DNA of 35,416 nucleotides from Clostridia bacterium (GCA_017959065.1 JAGDBK010000033.1:1-35416); one strand, 5' to 3'. Positions 23,933 through 33,385 are shown, counted from the stretch's first letter. Numbers and translations: made by a program. The notes: generated by a model not told the origin, from the sequence alone.

Positions 23933-24016
23933 CAAAGCTGCGAACATGACTGTCCGGTCAAAAGAAAAGACGAAAGGGCGGCGCTGTTCCGATGGCGTCG
24001 CGTATGTTTTCTGGAA

Positions 24017-25210
24017 ATGCTTGATTTCATTGCAATACCTTTCGGTTATGTTATAGAGTTTTTCTACAACATCACCCAGAACTATACACTGGCTCTTCTT
24101 CTGTTCGCTCTGATCGTCAAGGTGGTCCTTTTCCCGTTCGGCATCAAGCAGCAGAAAAACCAGGTCAAACAGGCCAGACTCCGTCCGATGGAAATGGCTA
24201 TAAGAAAGAAATATGCCGGCAGGAACGACAAGCCGACTCAGATGAAGATGAACGAAGAGATCCAGAAGCTTTATTCTGAGGAGCATTTCAGCCCGCTCAG
24301 CGGATGTCTTCCCATGCTTTTGCAATTCCCGATAATCATAGCCCTTTATAATGTCGTGATCAATCCGCTCAGGTATATGCTTCACTTCTCCGCGGAGAAG
24401 ATCCTCGAATTTGCAAATCTGGCATATACCCGCGGGGTAATGACGGAATTCGCGAATATAACCGACGGCGCAGTCACTCAGGTCCAGCAGTATGAGGCGC
24501 TGAGACTGGCGAACGCGATGCGCCAGAATTTCGATGTGATCAAGGATGCCGTTCCCGAACTGTCTCAGAGAGCGCTTCCTGATTTCAACCTTTTCGGGAT
24601 AGATCTTTCACAGACTCCCAATTTAAACGTTATCGGCGAGGGCTTCAGCGTCAAGTGGCTGCTTCTCCTCATTCCGATCCTTACGTTCGTCGTCCAGTTC
24701 TTCAGCACCAGGATAATGAAGAAGCTCTCGTTCAATCCCGCAATGAATCAGCAGAGCGGCATGAGCGGCTGCATTATGGACTTCGCCATGCCGATGCTGA
24801 GCGTCTTCTTCTGCTTCATCGTTCCGGCGGCAATTGCGGTTTACTGGATGTTCCAGGGAATCTTCAGCGCGCTTCAGCAGTTCATCTTGTACAAGATGTT
24901 CCCGCTTCCGACATTCACGGAAGAGGAACTGAAAGAAGCTGAGCGCAAGGTCAATGCCATGCAGAAGAACAAGGAAAGACCCAAGTCCCTGTACAAGGAT
25001 GACGATGAGGATTATTCCGAGTATGCAAAGCAGCTGGCGGCAAAATACGCTGAGGAGGATGCCGAGGCAGAGCGCCTGGAAAAAGAGGCAAGAGAAGCCC
25101 GCGAAGCGGCCGAACAGAAAGAATCTCCCGAGGAAAAGGGAAACGCTGACGGAGCGCCCGAACTTCAGGATGACAAATCCGGTTTCAGATTCAAGAAGAA
25201 AAAGAAATGA
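24017..25210 (+). CDS. yidC: Membrane protein insertase YidC/Oxa1
   Basis: Inserts and folds integral membrane proteins. The 397-aa protein has the conserved five-segment Oxa1 core: segments near residues 22-42 (ending FPFGIKQQ), 95-120 (LPMLLQFPIIIALYNVVI), 212-235, and 255-295 (MPMLSVFFCFIVPAAIAVYWMFQG). A Lys/Glu-rich coiled tail follows (about 310-397) and ends RFKKKKK. It has no lipoprotein signal, unlike the SpoIIIJ form of Bacillus, which fits other clostridial homologues. The 84-bp gap after yidD holds no visible gene. The ribosome binding site is weak. Confidence 0.95.
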   Translation: MLDFIAIPFGYVIEFFYNITQNYTLALLLFALIVKVVLFPFGIKQQKNQVKQARLRPMEMAIRKKYAGRNDKPTQMKMNEEIQKLYSEEHFSPLSGCLPMLLQFPIIIALYNVVINPLRYMLHFSAEKILEFANLAYTRGVMTEFANITDGAVTQVQQYEALRLANAMRQNFDVIKDAVPELSQRALPDFNLFGIDLSQTPNLNVIGEGFSVKWLLLLIPILTFVVQFFSTRIMKKLSFNPAMNQQSGMSGCIMDFAMPMLSVFFCFIVPAAIAVYWMFQGIFSALQQFILYKMFPLPTFTEEELKEAERKVNAMQKNKERPKSLYKDDDEDYSEYAKQLAAKYAEEDAEAERLEKEAREAREAAEQKESPEEKGNADGAPELQDDKSGFRFKKKKK

Positions 25211-25288
25211 TTTTATCACCCCGCCGCCATGCGCGCGGGTAAGATATCTAGCAGGAGAATAACGGTTTTTACCGGTTATCAGATAATA

Positions 25289-26218
25289 ATGAGAGAAGAA
25301 TATGAATTCAAGGCCAAGACTCTGGAGGAGGCCACGGAGAAAGCCAGAACGGAGCTTGGCGATAAAATTGACGACTTGGAGTTCGAAGTTGTCAAGATGC
25401 CGACTTCGGGCTTCTTCGGCATCGGAGCTTCTCCGGCCGTAATACGTTATTACAGGGAGATACCCGACGAAGTCCCGGCTGAAAAGAACGAGACCCGCAG
25501 AGAAAGAAACTTCAGCGCGGCAGCTGAGAACGCACCGCAGGATATAAAGCCGAACAACAGGCAGCAGCCCAGAGAAAAGGCTCCCGAGACCGAAAAGGAG
25601 AAAAATCCTTCGGCAGCAAAGGAGAAGAACTCTCCGCCCGTCAGGACAAGACACGCAGACGGATCGGAAGCCATAAAATTTGTCGAAATGGTAATCGACG
25701 ATTTCGGCATCGATGCCGAAGCGACCGAGAAGATAGAAGAGGACGGTTCTGTATCGATCGATATCTCCGGAAATGATGCCGGAACTCTCATAGGTCACCA
25801 CGGTGATTCGCTGGATTCGCTGCAGTATCTCGCGAATCTCTGCGTCAATCACGGCAGGGACAAGGAAAACGAAGACTACAGAAAAGTATCTATAGATATC
25901 GAAGGATACAGGATCAAAAGGGAAGAGACGCTGCGTCAGCTTGCCAGAAGGATGGCAGAAAAGGTTCTCAAGTACAACCGTTCCTTTACTCTTGAACCGA
26001 TGAAGCCGAGCGAAAGGCGCATCATCCATTCGGAGATCCAGGATATCGAAGGAGTCTGCACGACATCGATCGGATCTGATGAGAACAGAAAGGTCGTAGT
26101 CTATCCCGAAGGCGGCAGTCCCACTTCGGACAGATACCGCGGCAGGAGCAGGACTCACGGAGGGTACGGCCGCTCGCACTCGAAGAACGGTTCTTCAGGC
26201 AAGGAAGAAGCAGAGTAA
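25289..26218 (+). CDS. jag: RNA-binding protein Jag (KhpB/EloR family)
   Basis: A 309-aa RNA-binding protein linked to cell elongation and sporulation in Gram-positives. The order is a Jag-N domain (1-50; EEYEFKAKTLEEATEKAR and GFFGIGASPAVIR), a long charged Pro/Lys/Glu linker (about 60-130), a KH domain with the GNDAGTLIGHHGDSLDSLQ loop, and an R3H domain with EPMKPSERRIIHSEIQ. The ATG at 25289 matches the family N-terminus but has no close ribosome binding site; an AGGAG 30 bases upstream is too far. An ATG at 25229 would add 20 atypical residues. Confidence 0.92.
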   Translation: MREEYEFKAKTLEEATEKARTELGDKIDDLEFEVVKMPTSGFFGIGASPAVIRYYREIPDEVPAEKNETRRERNFSAAAENAPQDIKPNNRQQPREKAPETEKEKNPSAAKEKNSPPVRTRHADGSEAIKFVEMVIDDFGIDAEATEKIEEDGSVSIDISGNDAGTLIGHHGDSLDSLQYLANLCVNHGRDKENEDYRKVSIDIEGYRIKREETLRQLARRMAEKVLKYNRSFTLEPMKPSERRIIHSEIQDIEGVCTTSIGSDENRKVVVYPEGGSPTSDRYRGRSRTHGGYGRSHSKNGSSGKEEAE

Positions 26219-26228
26219 TAATCAACTT

Positions 26229-26278
26229 AAACCGCAGCGTCAGAATTAAGCTCAATTATTCTGCGATGCGGTTTTTTT
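26229..26278 (+). terminator. Intrinsic terminator between jag and mnmE
   Basis: A long stem (26229-26236 with 26267-26274, then 26241-26246 with 26258-26263) runs into a T7 tract (26272-26278). It separates mnmE from the rpmH-jag transcript. The mnmE ribosome binding site follows directly. Confidence 0.9.
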
Positions 26279-26290
26279 GAGGAAGATGAT

Positions 26291-27673
26291 ATGGTATACG
26301 GGAATACTGTTGCGGCGGTATCAACTCCGTACGGCAAAGGCGGGATCGCTGTAATAAGAATAACCGGAGACAGAGCGGTGGAAACAGCTTCAAGGTGTTT
26401 CCGCCCTTTCGGTCCGTTTCAGCTTTCCGATGCACCCTCCGGAAAAACGGTATACGGCGAAGTCATCGAGGACGGCAATGTGATAGACGACGGCATAGCC
26501 GTCGTATTCAGAGCGCCTAGGTCATACACCGGAGAGGATACCGTCGAGATCAGCTGTCACGGCGGGATACTGGTCACGAGGAACGTCCTTGCCGCGGTGC
26601 TGTCGGCAGGCGCGGATCCGGCGGGTCCCGGCGAGTTTACAAGACGCGCGTTCGTTTCCGGAAAGCTGTCCCTGACAGAGGCGGAGGCAATAGCCGATAT
26701 TATCGATGCCAGGACTGACTCAATGCTCAGGCTTTCGAGGCAGAATGCATCAGGAAGGCTTTCAGGAAGGATAGAGGAGATCTATCAGGGAATAGTGCAG
26801 CTCATAGCGTCGGTCTACGCGCTTATTGACTATCCGGAGGAAGATCTTTCCGATATCCCTGCCGGAAAGATCAGGGAAGAGATCGAAAGATTCCACGGAG
26901 AAATAACAGGTCTTCTTACTACATACCGCGCAGGAAGGGCAATCGTCTCAGGTGTGGAGACCACAATCTGCGGAAGGACCAATGTCGGGAAAAGCTCAGT
27001 ATACAACAGGCTCGTCGGAACGGACAGGGCGATCGTGTCGGATGTTGAGGGAACGACCCGCGACCTCCTTTATGAAACGGTGGAATTCGGGAACGTCACG
27101 CTGAATCTCTGCGATACGGCAGGGATTAGGGATTCCGATGACACGGTTGAGAAGATAGGGATAGAAAGAGCTGCGGAAAGGGCTCTTTCTTCCGAACTCC
27201 TTCTTGCCGTGTTTGACGGTTCGGACAATCTTACGGATGACGACGAGCTCGTTATCGGAAAACTTGCAGGCATTCCGCAGGAGAGAAAAATAGCGCTGAT
27301 CAACAAATGCGATATGAAACCCGGTGCCTGCAGGGAGAAGATAAAAAAGGCATTTATGCATACTGTTGAGATATCTGCCCGTACAGGAGAGGGATTTGAT
27401 AGGCTGAGATCCGTGATCGGGGATATCTATCTGGAAGGCGGGATAAATGTCGACGAGACTCCGATAATTTACAATGCCAGACAGTATGCGGCAGTCAAAA
27501 AAGCCGCGGAGAGCATAAAAAATGCGATGGACGCACTTGAGAGCGGCTTTTCGCCCGACGTCGTCTCGGTGGATCTGGAGCTTGCTCTTGAGGCTTTGGG
27601 CGAATGCGACGGACGGTCAGTCAGCGAGGACGTGGTAGAGTCAATCTTTTCCCGCTTCTGCGTCGGGAAATAG
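26291..27673 (+). CDS. mnmE: tRNA modification GTPase MnmE (TrmE)
   Basis: With MnmG it forms the 5-carboxymethylaminomethyl (or related) modification at wobble U34 of certain tRNAs. The 460-aa protein has the formyl-THF-binding N-terminal domain (residues 1-118), a helical domain, and an inserted G domain with G1 GRTNVGKSS at 228-236, G2/G3 VEGTTRD and DTAG, and G4 NKCD. The C-terminal motif FCVGK holds the catalytic C457. GAGGAA lies eight bases before the ATG. The usual partner mnmG does not follow; an RNHCP gene and htpG do. Confidence 0.96.
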   Translation: MVYGNTVAAVSTPYGKGGIAVIRITGDRAVETASRCFRPFGPFQLSDAPSGKTVYGEVIEDGNVIDDGIAVVFRAPRSYTGEDTVEISCHGGILVTRNVLAAVLSAGADPAGPGEFTRRAFVSGKLSLTEAEAIADIIDARTDSMLRLSRQNASGRLSGRIEEIYQGIVQLIASVYALIDYPEEDLSDIPAGKIREEIERFHGEITGLLTTYRAGRAIVSGVETTICGRTNVGKSSVYNRLVGTDRAIVSDVEGTTRDLLYETVEFGNVTLNLCDTAGIRDSDDTVEKIGIERAAERALSSELLLAVFDGSDNLTDDDELVIGKLAGIPQERKIALINKCDMKPGACREKIKKAFMHTVEISARTGEGFDRLRSVIGDIYLEGGINVDETPIIYNARQYAAVKKAAESIKNAMDALESGFSPDVVSVDLELALEALGECDGRSVSEDVVESIFSRFCVGK

Positions 27674-27692
27674 TGTTCGGAAAGGGAAAGCA

Positions 27693-28025
27693 GTGGAAAC
27701 AAAGAGATTCAGAAAGAATGACAGCGGTTTCGTTTGCGCGAATTGCGGCCTTGAGGTCGAGCCTCTGGGCTATTCTTCAAGGAATCACTGCCCCAGGTGT
27801 CTCTGCTCGCTGCATCTGGACAACAACCCCGGAGACAGGGCAAGCGGCTGCGGAGGTATTATGGACCCCGTATACGCTTACCCGGATCCCAAAAAGGGAT
27901 ATGTGATAGTACAGAAATGCAGGAAATGCGGAGCAGTTAAAAAAAACAAGGCTGCGACCGAAGCGTCGGTCCAGCCCGATGATATTGACAAAATAATAAA
28001 ACTTACGGTCGTCGACAACAGATGA
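27693..28025 (+). CDS. RNHCP domain protein
   Basis: A 110-aa small zinc-ribbon-like protein. It has CANC near residue 15, the name-giving RNHCPRCLCSLHLD block at about 30-43, a GCGGIMDP segment, and CRKCGAVKKNKA. The cysteine pairs (CxxC three times) suggest two bound metals. The function is unknown; RNHCP proteins are widespread in Gram-positives. The start is GTG at 27693 with AAAGGGA upstream, 19 bases after mnmE, so co-transcription is likely. Confidence 0.88.
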   Translation: METKRFRKNDSGFVCANCGLEVEPLGYSSRNHCPRCLCSLHLDNNPGDRASGCGGIMDPVYAYPDPKKGYVIVQKCRKCGAVKKNKAATEASVQPDDIDKIIKLTVVDNR

Positions 28026-28068
28026 TGTTTTTTCGGAGATCGTTTTTGAGCATAAGGAGGAATAAAAA

Positions 28069-29979
28069 ATGAGCGAAAACGAGGAAAAGATCGAAAAGGG
28101 CGGGATATCGGTACAGACGGAGCAGATATTCCCGATAATCAAAAAGTGGCTCTATTCTGACAAGGATATATTCGTCCGCGAGATCGTGTCGAATGCCTGC
28201 GACGCGTGCACCAAGTTGCGCCGGCTTATCTCACTCGGAGAAGTTCAGGGGATCGAGAATGATTTCAGGATAACCGTGACTCTGGACAAGGAAGAAAAAA
28301 CGATCACCGTTAAGGACAACGGGATCGGCATGACGGCGGAGGAGATAAAGAGATACATCGGTCAGATCGCGCTGTCCGGTGCGCTCGAGTTTATCGAGAA
28401 ATACGAAAACAATGGGGATAACGCCGACAGCACTTCAGACATCATAGGACATTTCGGACTCGGATTCTATTCCGCCTTCATGGTGAGCAGCAGCGTCGAA
28501 GTGATCTCCAGATCGTTTACCGGCGGCCCGGCGACCAGGTGGGTATGCTCGGAAAGCGGAGACTACGAGATGTCTCCCTTCGACTGCGACGAAAGGGGAA
28601 CTTCCGTAATCATGCACATCTCGGAGGACGAGGAGGATTATCTCGACAAGGATAAGATACTCGGCATACTGAAAAAGTACTGCTCGTTCATGTCTGTCGA
28701 GATCTATTTCGAGTCCGGAGATGAGGAGGAAGAAGAGCACGTACATGAACATGAGCATCATGACGGCGAGACATGTGAGTGCGAAGATCATTGCGCTCAT
28801 GAAAAGAAACCGATCAACGACACTCATCCGCTCTGGCTCAAATCGCCTTCCGAGTGCACTGACGAAGAATACAAGGATTTTTATTCAAAAGTCTTTTCGG
28901 ATTTCAGGGAGCCCCTGTTCCATATCCACATAAATGCAGACTATCCTCTGAATTTCAAGGGAATTCTTTATTTTCCGAAGCTTCTCCATGAATACGACAA
29001 TCTCGAGGGAGAAGTCAAACTGTATTACAATCAGGTATTCGTCGCTGACAATATTAAAGAAGTGATACCCGAATACCTGATCATGCTGAAGGGAGTTCTG
29101 GACTGTCCCGAACTTCCGCTGAACGTTTCCAGAAGCTATCTCCAGACCAACAGTTATGTCAGCAAGCTTTCAGCGCATATCGTCAAAAAAGTCGCGGACA
29201 AGATAAACAGTCTCTGCCTTAACAGCAGAGAGGAATACGAGAAGATCTGGGACGATCTCAAGACATTCGTCGAGTACGGCTGTCTGAAGGACAGAAAGTA
29301 CTACGACAGGGTCAAGAATTCCATACTGTTCAAACTGACAGACGGTAAATACGAGACCGTGGATTCCTACCTCGAGTCCGCGAAGGATAAGCATGAGAAT
29401 ACGGTCTATTATGCGACAGATACGGTCGCACAGTCCAGGTACATCTCGATGCTCACTTCGCAGGACATCAAGGTGGTCGTCTTCGACAAGATAATAGACA
29501 CCCAGTTCATCAATGTCATTGAGTCGGACAGGAACGGGGTCAAATTCCTTCGTGTCGACGCGGATGTGGCTTCGGCTTTGAAAGGCGAAGGGGATGCCCA
29601 GGAGAACAAGGATCTTGCGGAGCTCTTTAAAAAGGTCAGCAAAGACGAGAAACTGACCGTGAAGTTCGAGAATCTGAAAAACGAGAAGATCCCGGCCATT
29701 ATGACTATCTCCGAACAGTCCAGAAGGATGGAGGACATGATGAAGCTTTATTCCATGTCGGGAGGACATGCGGACAACCTGTTCCCGACCGAGAATACGC
29801 TGGTCCTGAATTCGCTCAACCCCATTATCAAAAAGCTGGAGGGCGATCCTTCATCGGAAAAGACGGAGATGCTGGCCGAGCAGGTATACTTGCTCGCTCT
29901 TCTGTCACAGAGACAGCTCAGCGCGGACGAGATGGAGGCATTCCTCGACCGCAGCTACGATATGCTAGAGAAATTCTGA
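28069..29979 (+). CDS. htpG: Chaperone HtpG (Hsp90) with a His/Cys-rich insert
   Basis: ATP-dependent bacterial Hsp90. The 636-aa protein has the N-terminal GHKL ATPase domain (VREIVSNACDACTKL, KDNGIGMTAEEI, IGHFGLGFYSAFMV), the middle domain (PLWLKSPSEC, PLNVSRSYLQTN) and the C-terminal dimerisation domain. Between the first two domains, residues 224-244 carry seven His (224, 226, 228, 230, 231, 241, 244) and three Cys (236, 238, 242) after a run of acidic residues. This is the place where Hsp90s have a variable charged linker. AGGAGG lies eight bases before the ATG. The insert looks able to bind metal, which is inference. Confidence 0.95.
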   Translation: MSENEEKIEKGGISVQTEQIFPIIKKWLYSDKDIFVREIVSNACDACTKLRRLISLGEVQGIENDFRITVTLDKEEKTITVKDNGIGMTAEEIKRYIGQIALSGALEFIEKYENNGDNADSTSDIIGHFGLGFYSAFMVSSSVEVISRSFTGGPATRWVCSESGDYEMSPFDCDERGTSVIMHISEDEEDYLDKDKILGILKKYCSFMSVEIYFESGDEEEEEHVHEHEHHDGETCECEDHCAHEKKPINDTHPLWLKSPSECTDEEYKDFYSKVFSDFREPLFHIHINADYPLNFKGILYFPKLLHEYDNLEGEVKLYYNQVFVADNIKEVIPEYLIMLKGVLDCPELPLNVSRSYLQTNSYVSKLSAHIVKKVADKINSLCLNSREEYEKIWDDLKTFVEYGCLKDRKYYDRVKNSILFKLTDGKYETVDSYLESAKDKHENTVYYATDTVAQSRYISMLTSQDIKVVVFDKIIDTQFINVIESDRNGVKFLRVDADVASALKGEGDAQENKDLAELFKKVSKDEKLTVKFENLKNEKIPAIMTISEQSRRMEDMMKLYSMSGGHADNLFPTENTLVLNSLNPIIKKLEGDPSSEKTEMLAEQVYLLALLSQRQLSADEMEAFLDRSYDMLEKF

Positions 29980-30037
29980 CACGCAGCATCCCGGAAAATT
30001 GCCGCGGGAATCAATAATTAACAAGGAGACAGAGAAT

Positions 30038-30295
30038 ATGAGCAGGCACATTTCGTACGCAACAAAAGGAACCTGTTCGGTAAGGATCGATATCGATCTC
30101 GCAGACGACAATACGATACTTGACGTAGCTTTTACCGGCGGGTGCAACGGGAATACCAAGGGCATCTCGGAACTGGTCCGCGGAATGAAGGCCGAAGACG
30201 TCATAGAGAGACTTTCGGGGATAAGGTGCGGAATGAAACCGACTTCATGTCCGGATCAGCTTTCAAAAGCTCTGAGGCAGGCAGTAGGAGAGTGA
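30038..30295 (+). CDS. TSCPD-domain protein (TIGR03905-like)
   Basis: An 85-aa protein with the TSCPD domain also found at the end of some ribonucleotide reductases. FTGGCNGNTKGIS and the C-terminal KPTSCPDQLSKAL hold the conserved cysteines, and GIRCGMKP the third. The function of the stand-alone form is unknown. The ATG at 30038 is chosen because AAGGAG precedes it by nine bases; the longer reading from 29999 has no such signal. Confidence 0.88.
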   Translation: MSRHISYATKGTCSVRIDIDLADDNTILDVAFTGGCNGNTKGISELVRGMKAEDVIERLSGIRCGMKPTSCPDQLSKALRQAVGE

Positions 30296-30378
30296 ACCGG
30301 CCTGAGAGCCGGAATAATGACGGGCTTCATGAGACGCTGCGTCTTTTGCGGCCGCTTGAAGCAGGGAACGGGACGACT

Positions 30379-32100
30379 ATGGATTTTATTTCAGAATACA
30401 ACAGATGGGTCTCCGAGGAATCGCTTGACGATGCCAGCAGAAAAGAACTGGTGTCGATCGCCGGAAACGTCGAAGAGATAAGGTTCAGATTCTCATGCGG
30501 ACTGGAATTCGGCACTGCGGGCCTTCGCGGGATCATGATGGCCGGAACCAACGCCATGAACGTTTATACCGTCGGACAGGCCACTCAGGGACTGGCCAAT
30601 GTGATCAACGATATGGGATACGCGGACCGCGGCGTCGTCATTGGGATGGACAGCAGGAACAATTCCAGGCTGTTCGCCGAGACCGCCGCGTCGGTGCTGG
30701 CTGCGAACGGAATAAAAGTGTATCTGTTCGATTCCCTGAGACCGACTCCGGAACTGTCGTTTTCTGTAAGACAGCTCGGATGCATCTCAGGTATCAATAT
30801 TACTGCGTCGCACAATCCGGCCGAGTACAACGGATACAAGGTATACTGGGAGGACGGGGGGCAGCTTCCGCCGGATCAGGCAAAATCCGTTTCATCGTAC
30901 ATAGACCGGCTGGATATATTCAGAGATGTCAGGAAATGCGATATCCGCGAAGCGGAGCGCAGCGGGCTCATAACCTCCGTAGGGGAAAAGCTCGACAGAC
31001 TGTATGTCGAGAATGTTCTCGGAGAGCAGGTCAACCCCGGCGCTGTTGCGGAAGTCGCGGAAGAGCTCAAAGTGGTTTATACCCCGCTTCACGGAGCCGG
31101 GTACAGGCTCGTTCCCGAAGTTCTGGAGAGAATAGGTCTGAAGCATCTGTTCCCGGTCGGAGAACAGATGGTGACCGACGGTAACTTCCCGACGGTAAAA
31201 AGCCCGAACCCTGAGAATTTCGAGGCGTTCGAACTTGCAAAAAAGCTTGCGGAGAAAACGGATTCGGATATTGTCATCGCGACCGATCCGGACGCCGACA
31301 GGCTCGCTGTCATGGTACGTTCTCCGGAAGGCGAATATGTTAATCTGACAGGCAATCAGCTCGGTGCAATGCTTATCGACTACATTGCGGGCTCGCTTTC
31401 AGAGAGCGGAAGCATGCCGGATCATCCTTATGCGATAAAGACGATCGTTACGACGGAACTTGTAAGCAGGATCTGCGAAAGCCGGGGGATAAGACTATAT
31501 AATGTGCTTACGGGTTTCAAATTCATTGCGGAAGTCATAAAGAAAAATGAAGAATCGGGACGCGGCAGCTTCCTTTTCGGATTCGAGGAAAGCTACGGGT
31601 TCCTTAAGGGGACATACGCCCGGGACAAGGATTCGGTCGTCGCATCGATGCTTGTGACCGAGATGGCCGCATATTATAAAAAGCGCGGAAAGACTCTCAC
31701 GGAAGTTCTGGACGGGCTGTTCCGCAGGTACGGATATTTCATAGAAGGCGTCAAAAACATTTATATGAAAGGCCTGGACGGCAAAAAGAAGATGGATGCC
31801 CTGATGGAGAGACTCAGAATTGACCCGCCGGCATTCATAGGAGGCAGAAGGGTGGTCTCCGTCAGAGACTATCTGAAAGGCACTGTCAGAAGCATCGATA
31901 CCGGAGAAGTTACCGGGACCGGTCTCCCGAAATCAAATGTTCTGTATTTTGAAGTCGACAACGGCGACAGGATCATAATCCGTCCGTCCGGCACGGAACC
32001 CAAGATCAAACTGTACATGCTCACCAGCGCACCTGAGCACAGTGATGCGGAAAAGCAGTGCGCACTTTACATGAACGACACTGACAGCTTTGTCGATTGA
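30379..32100 (+). CDS. pgcA: Phosphoglucomutase / phosphomannomutase
   Basis: Interconverts hexose-1- and hexose-6-phosphates (alpha-D-phosphohexomutase family). The 573-aa protein has the phosphoserine loop ITASHNPAEYNGYK, the metal loop DPDADRLAV, the sugar-binding FGFEESYG and the phosphate-binding RPSGTEPKIK, in family order. The ATG at 30379 fits the usual N-terminus (FISEYNRWV...GTAGLRG). An upstream frame from 30142 overlaps the TSCPD gene and is not used. It is followed nine bases later by the DUF362 gene. Confidence 0.93.
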   Translation: MDFISEYNRWVSEESLDDASRKELVSIAGNVEEIRFRFSCGLEFGTAGLRGIMMAGTNAMNVYTVGQATQGLANVINDMGYADRGVVIGMDSRNNSRLFAETAASVLAANGIKVYLFDSLRPTPELSFSVRQLGCISGINITASHNPAEYNGYKVYWEDGGQLPPDQAKSVSSYIDRLDIFRDVRKCDIREAERSGLITSVGEKLDRLYVENVLGEQVNPGAVAEVAEELKVVYTPLHGAGYRLVPEVLERIGLKHLFPVGEQMVTDGNFPTVKSPNPENFEAFELAKKLAEKTDSDIVIATDPDADRLAVMVRSPEGEYVNLTGNQLGAMLIDYIAGSLSESGSMPDHPYAIKTIVTTELVSRICESRGIRLYNVLTGFKFIAEVIKKNEESGRGSFLFGFEESYGFLKGTYARDKDSVVASMLVTEMAAYYKKRGKTLTEVLDGLFRRYGYFIEGVKNIYMKGLDGKKKMDALMERLRIDPPAFIGGRRVVSVRDYLKGTVRSIDTGEVTGTGLPKSNVLYFEVDNGDRIIIRPSGTEPKIKLYMLTSAPEHSDAEKQCALYMNDTDSFVD

Positions 32101-32109
32101 GGAGTGCCG

Positions 32110-33228
32110 ATGGATACAGTTTCTTCCGTTGAAGTTAAAAGTTATGACCCTGGTCTGTTGAGGAATGCGGTTGACGCGCATTTTTCAAGACTGGGTCTGA
32201 AAGAGTTCATCAGTCCAGACAGCAAGGTACTGATAAAGCCAAACCTTCTGGCAGCAAAAAAACCCGACCGTTGTCTGACGACTCATCCGGCGGTGATAAG
32301 AGCAATTGCGGAAGCACTTCGCGATCTCGGCGTTGAGAACATAACCGTTGCGGACAGTCCCGGCGGACCTTTCGTCCAGACCGCGCTAGGACCTCTCTAC
32401 TCCGCATGCGGATACAAAGAACTGGAGGATGTGGTTAGACTCAACTACGAAACCGGGTTTGAGAGCGTGAAGTGCCCAGTTGACGGAAAGGTGAAATCAT
32501 TCGATATCATCAGGCCTGTCATAGAAGCGGACCTGATTATCGATGTCGCCAAGCTGAAGACGCATACTTTCACGGGAATGTCGGGCGGTATAAAGAACCT
32601 GTTCGGATGCATCCCGGGTCTGAAAAAGCCGGAGATGCACTACAGATTCCCGAAACTCGGCGAGTTCAGCGAAATGCTTCTCGATCTTTCTAAGACGGTC
32701 GCCCCCGCGGTGTCGTTCATAGATGCGGTCGAAGGCATGGAGGGAGACGGGCCGAACATGGGAACTCCCAAGGCTTGCGGCTTCCTTCTTGCGTCAAAAA
32801 ATGTTTACGCGCTTGATTTTGTTGCTGCCGGAATAATGGGGATACCTTACGAAATAGTTCCAATGATCAGTATGGCGGAGGAGCGCGGATACTTTTCGCA
32901 TGACGAAGTCGAGATAATCGGCGACGAACCGGTCTGCAGAAATTTCGTCCTTCCTTCAACGGGGGACGAGGAGCTTTTGAATTCTGCTCCGTCATTCATG
33001 CGCGGACTTCTCGGGGCAGTGTCTAAGAATCTGCTTAAGCCGGTCCCGCGGATTATCAGAAAAACATGTCTCGGATGCGGCAAATGTGCGGAGAGCTGTC
33101 CGCAGCACATCATCGAGATAAAAGACAGGAAAGCCAGGGTCAAAGACAGAAAGAAATGCATCTCATGCTTCTGCTGTCAGGAAATGTGCCCTGCGCATTC
33201 AATAATTGTCAAAAGGCGTCTTAGATAA
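32110..33228 (+). CDS. DUF362 family protein with a two-[4Fe-4S] ferredoxin domain
   Basis: A 372-aa protein. Residues about 1-290 form a DUF362 domain (KVLIKPNLLAAKKPDRCLTTHP, VADSPGG, KLKTHTFTGMSGGIKNLFG). The C-terminus is a ferredoxin-like domain with C320, C323, C326, C330 and C350, C353, C356, C360. The extra C355 next to C356 is unusual. DUF362 proteins are thought to be iron-sulfur redox proteins of anaerobes with no firmly assigned substrate. The ATG at 32110 has GAGGAG five bases upstream; a GTG at 32104 would sit on that box. The box overlaps the pgcA stop. Confidence 0.9.
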   Translation: MDTVSSVEVKSYDPGLLRNAVDAHFSRLGLKEFISPDSKVLIKPNLLAAKKPDRCLTTHPAVIRAIAEALRDLGVENITVADSPGGPFVQTALGPLYSACGYKELEDVVRLNYETGFESVKCPVDGKVKSFDIIRPVIEADLIIDVAKLKTHTFTGMSGGIKNLFGCIPGLKKPEMHYRFPKLGEFSEMLLDLSKTVAPAVSFIDAVEGMEGDGPNMGTPKACGFLLASKNVYALDFVAAGIMGIPYEIVPMISMAEERGYFSHDEVEIIGDEPVCRNFVLPSTGDEELLNSAPSFMRGLLGAVSKNLLKPVPRIIRKTCLGCGKCAESCPQHIIEIKDRKARVKDRKKCISCFCCQEMCPAHSIIVKRRLR

Positions 33229-33272
33229 CATACGATCAATGAATGTAAATAATCATTTATGAATACTTTTGT

Positions 33273-33299
33273 GCCCGGAACAATGGTTCCGGGCCTTTT
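33273..33299 (+). terminator. Terminator after the DUF362 gene
   Basis: A perfect 9-bp stem (33273-33281 with 33286-33294) and AATG loop, followed by CTTTT. It is placed 45 bases after the stop. Confidence 0.88.
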
Positions 33300-33339
33300 G
33301 TATTCGTCTCAAATTGTACAGACTACTTCGGAAAGGTCC

Positions 33340-33385
33340 AAAAACAGAGATTCCGGGCTGTGCCAGAAGGCTCAAGCCCGGAATC
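33340..33385 (-). terminator. Minus-strand terminator of the beta-propeller-like gene
   Basis: A perfect 11-bp stem (33385-33375 with 33359-33349) with an inner GCC/GGC pairing is followed on the minus strand by TCTGTTTTT. It lies about 225 bases after the stop at 33611 and shares its GCCCGGAA core with the nearby plus-strand terminator. Confidence 0.75.

Noticed and set aside
30142..30378. An N-terminal extension of the phosphoglucomutase
   Set aside because: It overlaps the TSCPD gene in another frame and is not similar to family N-termini.
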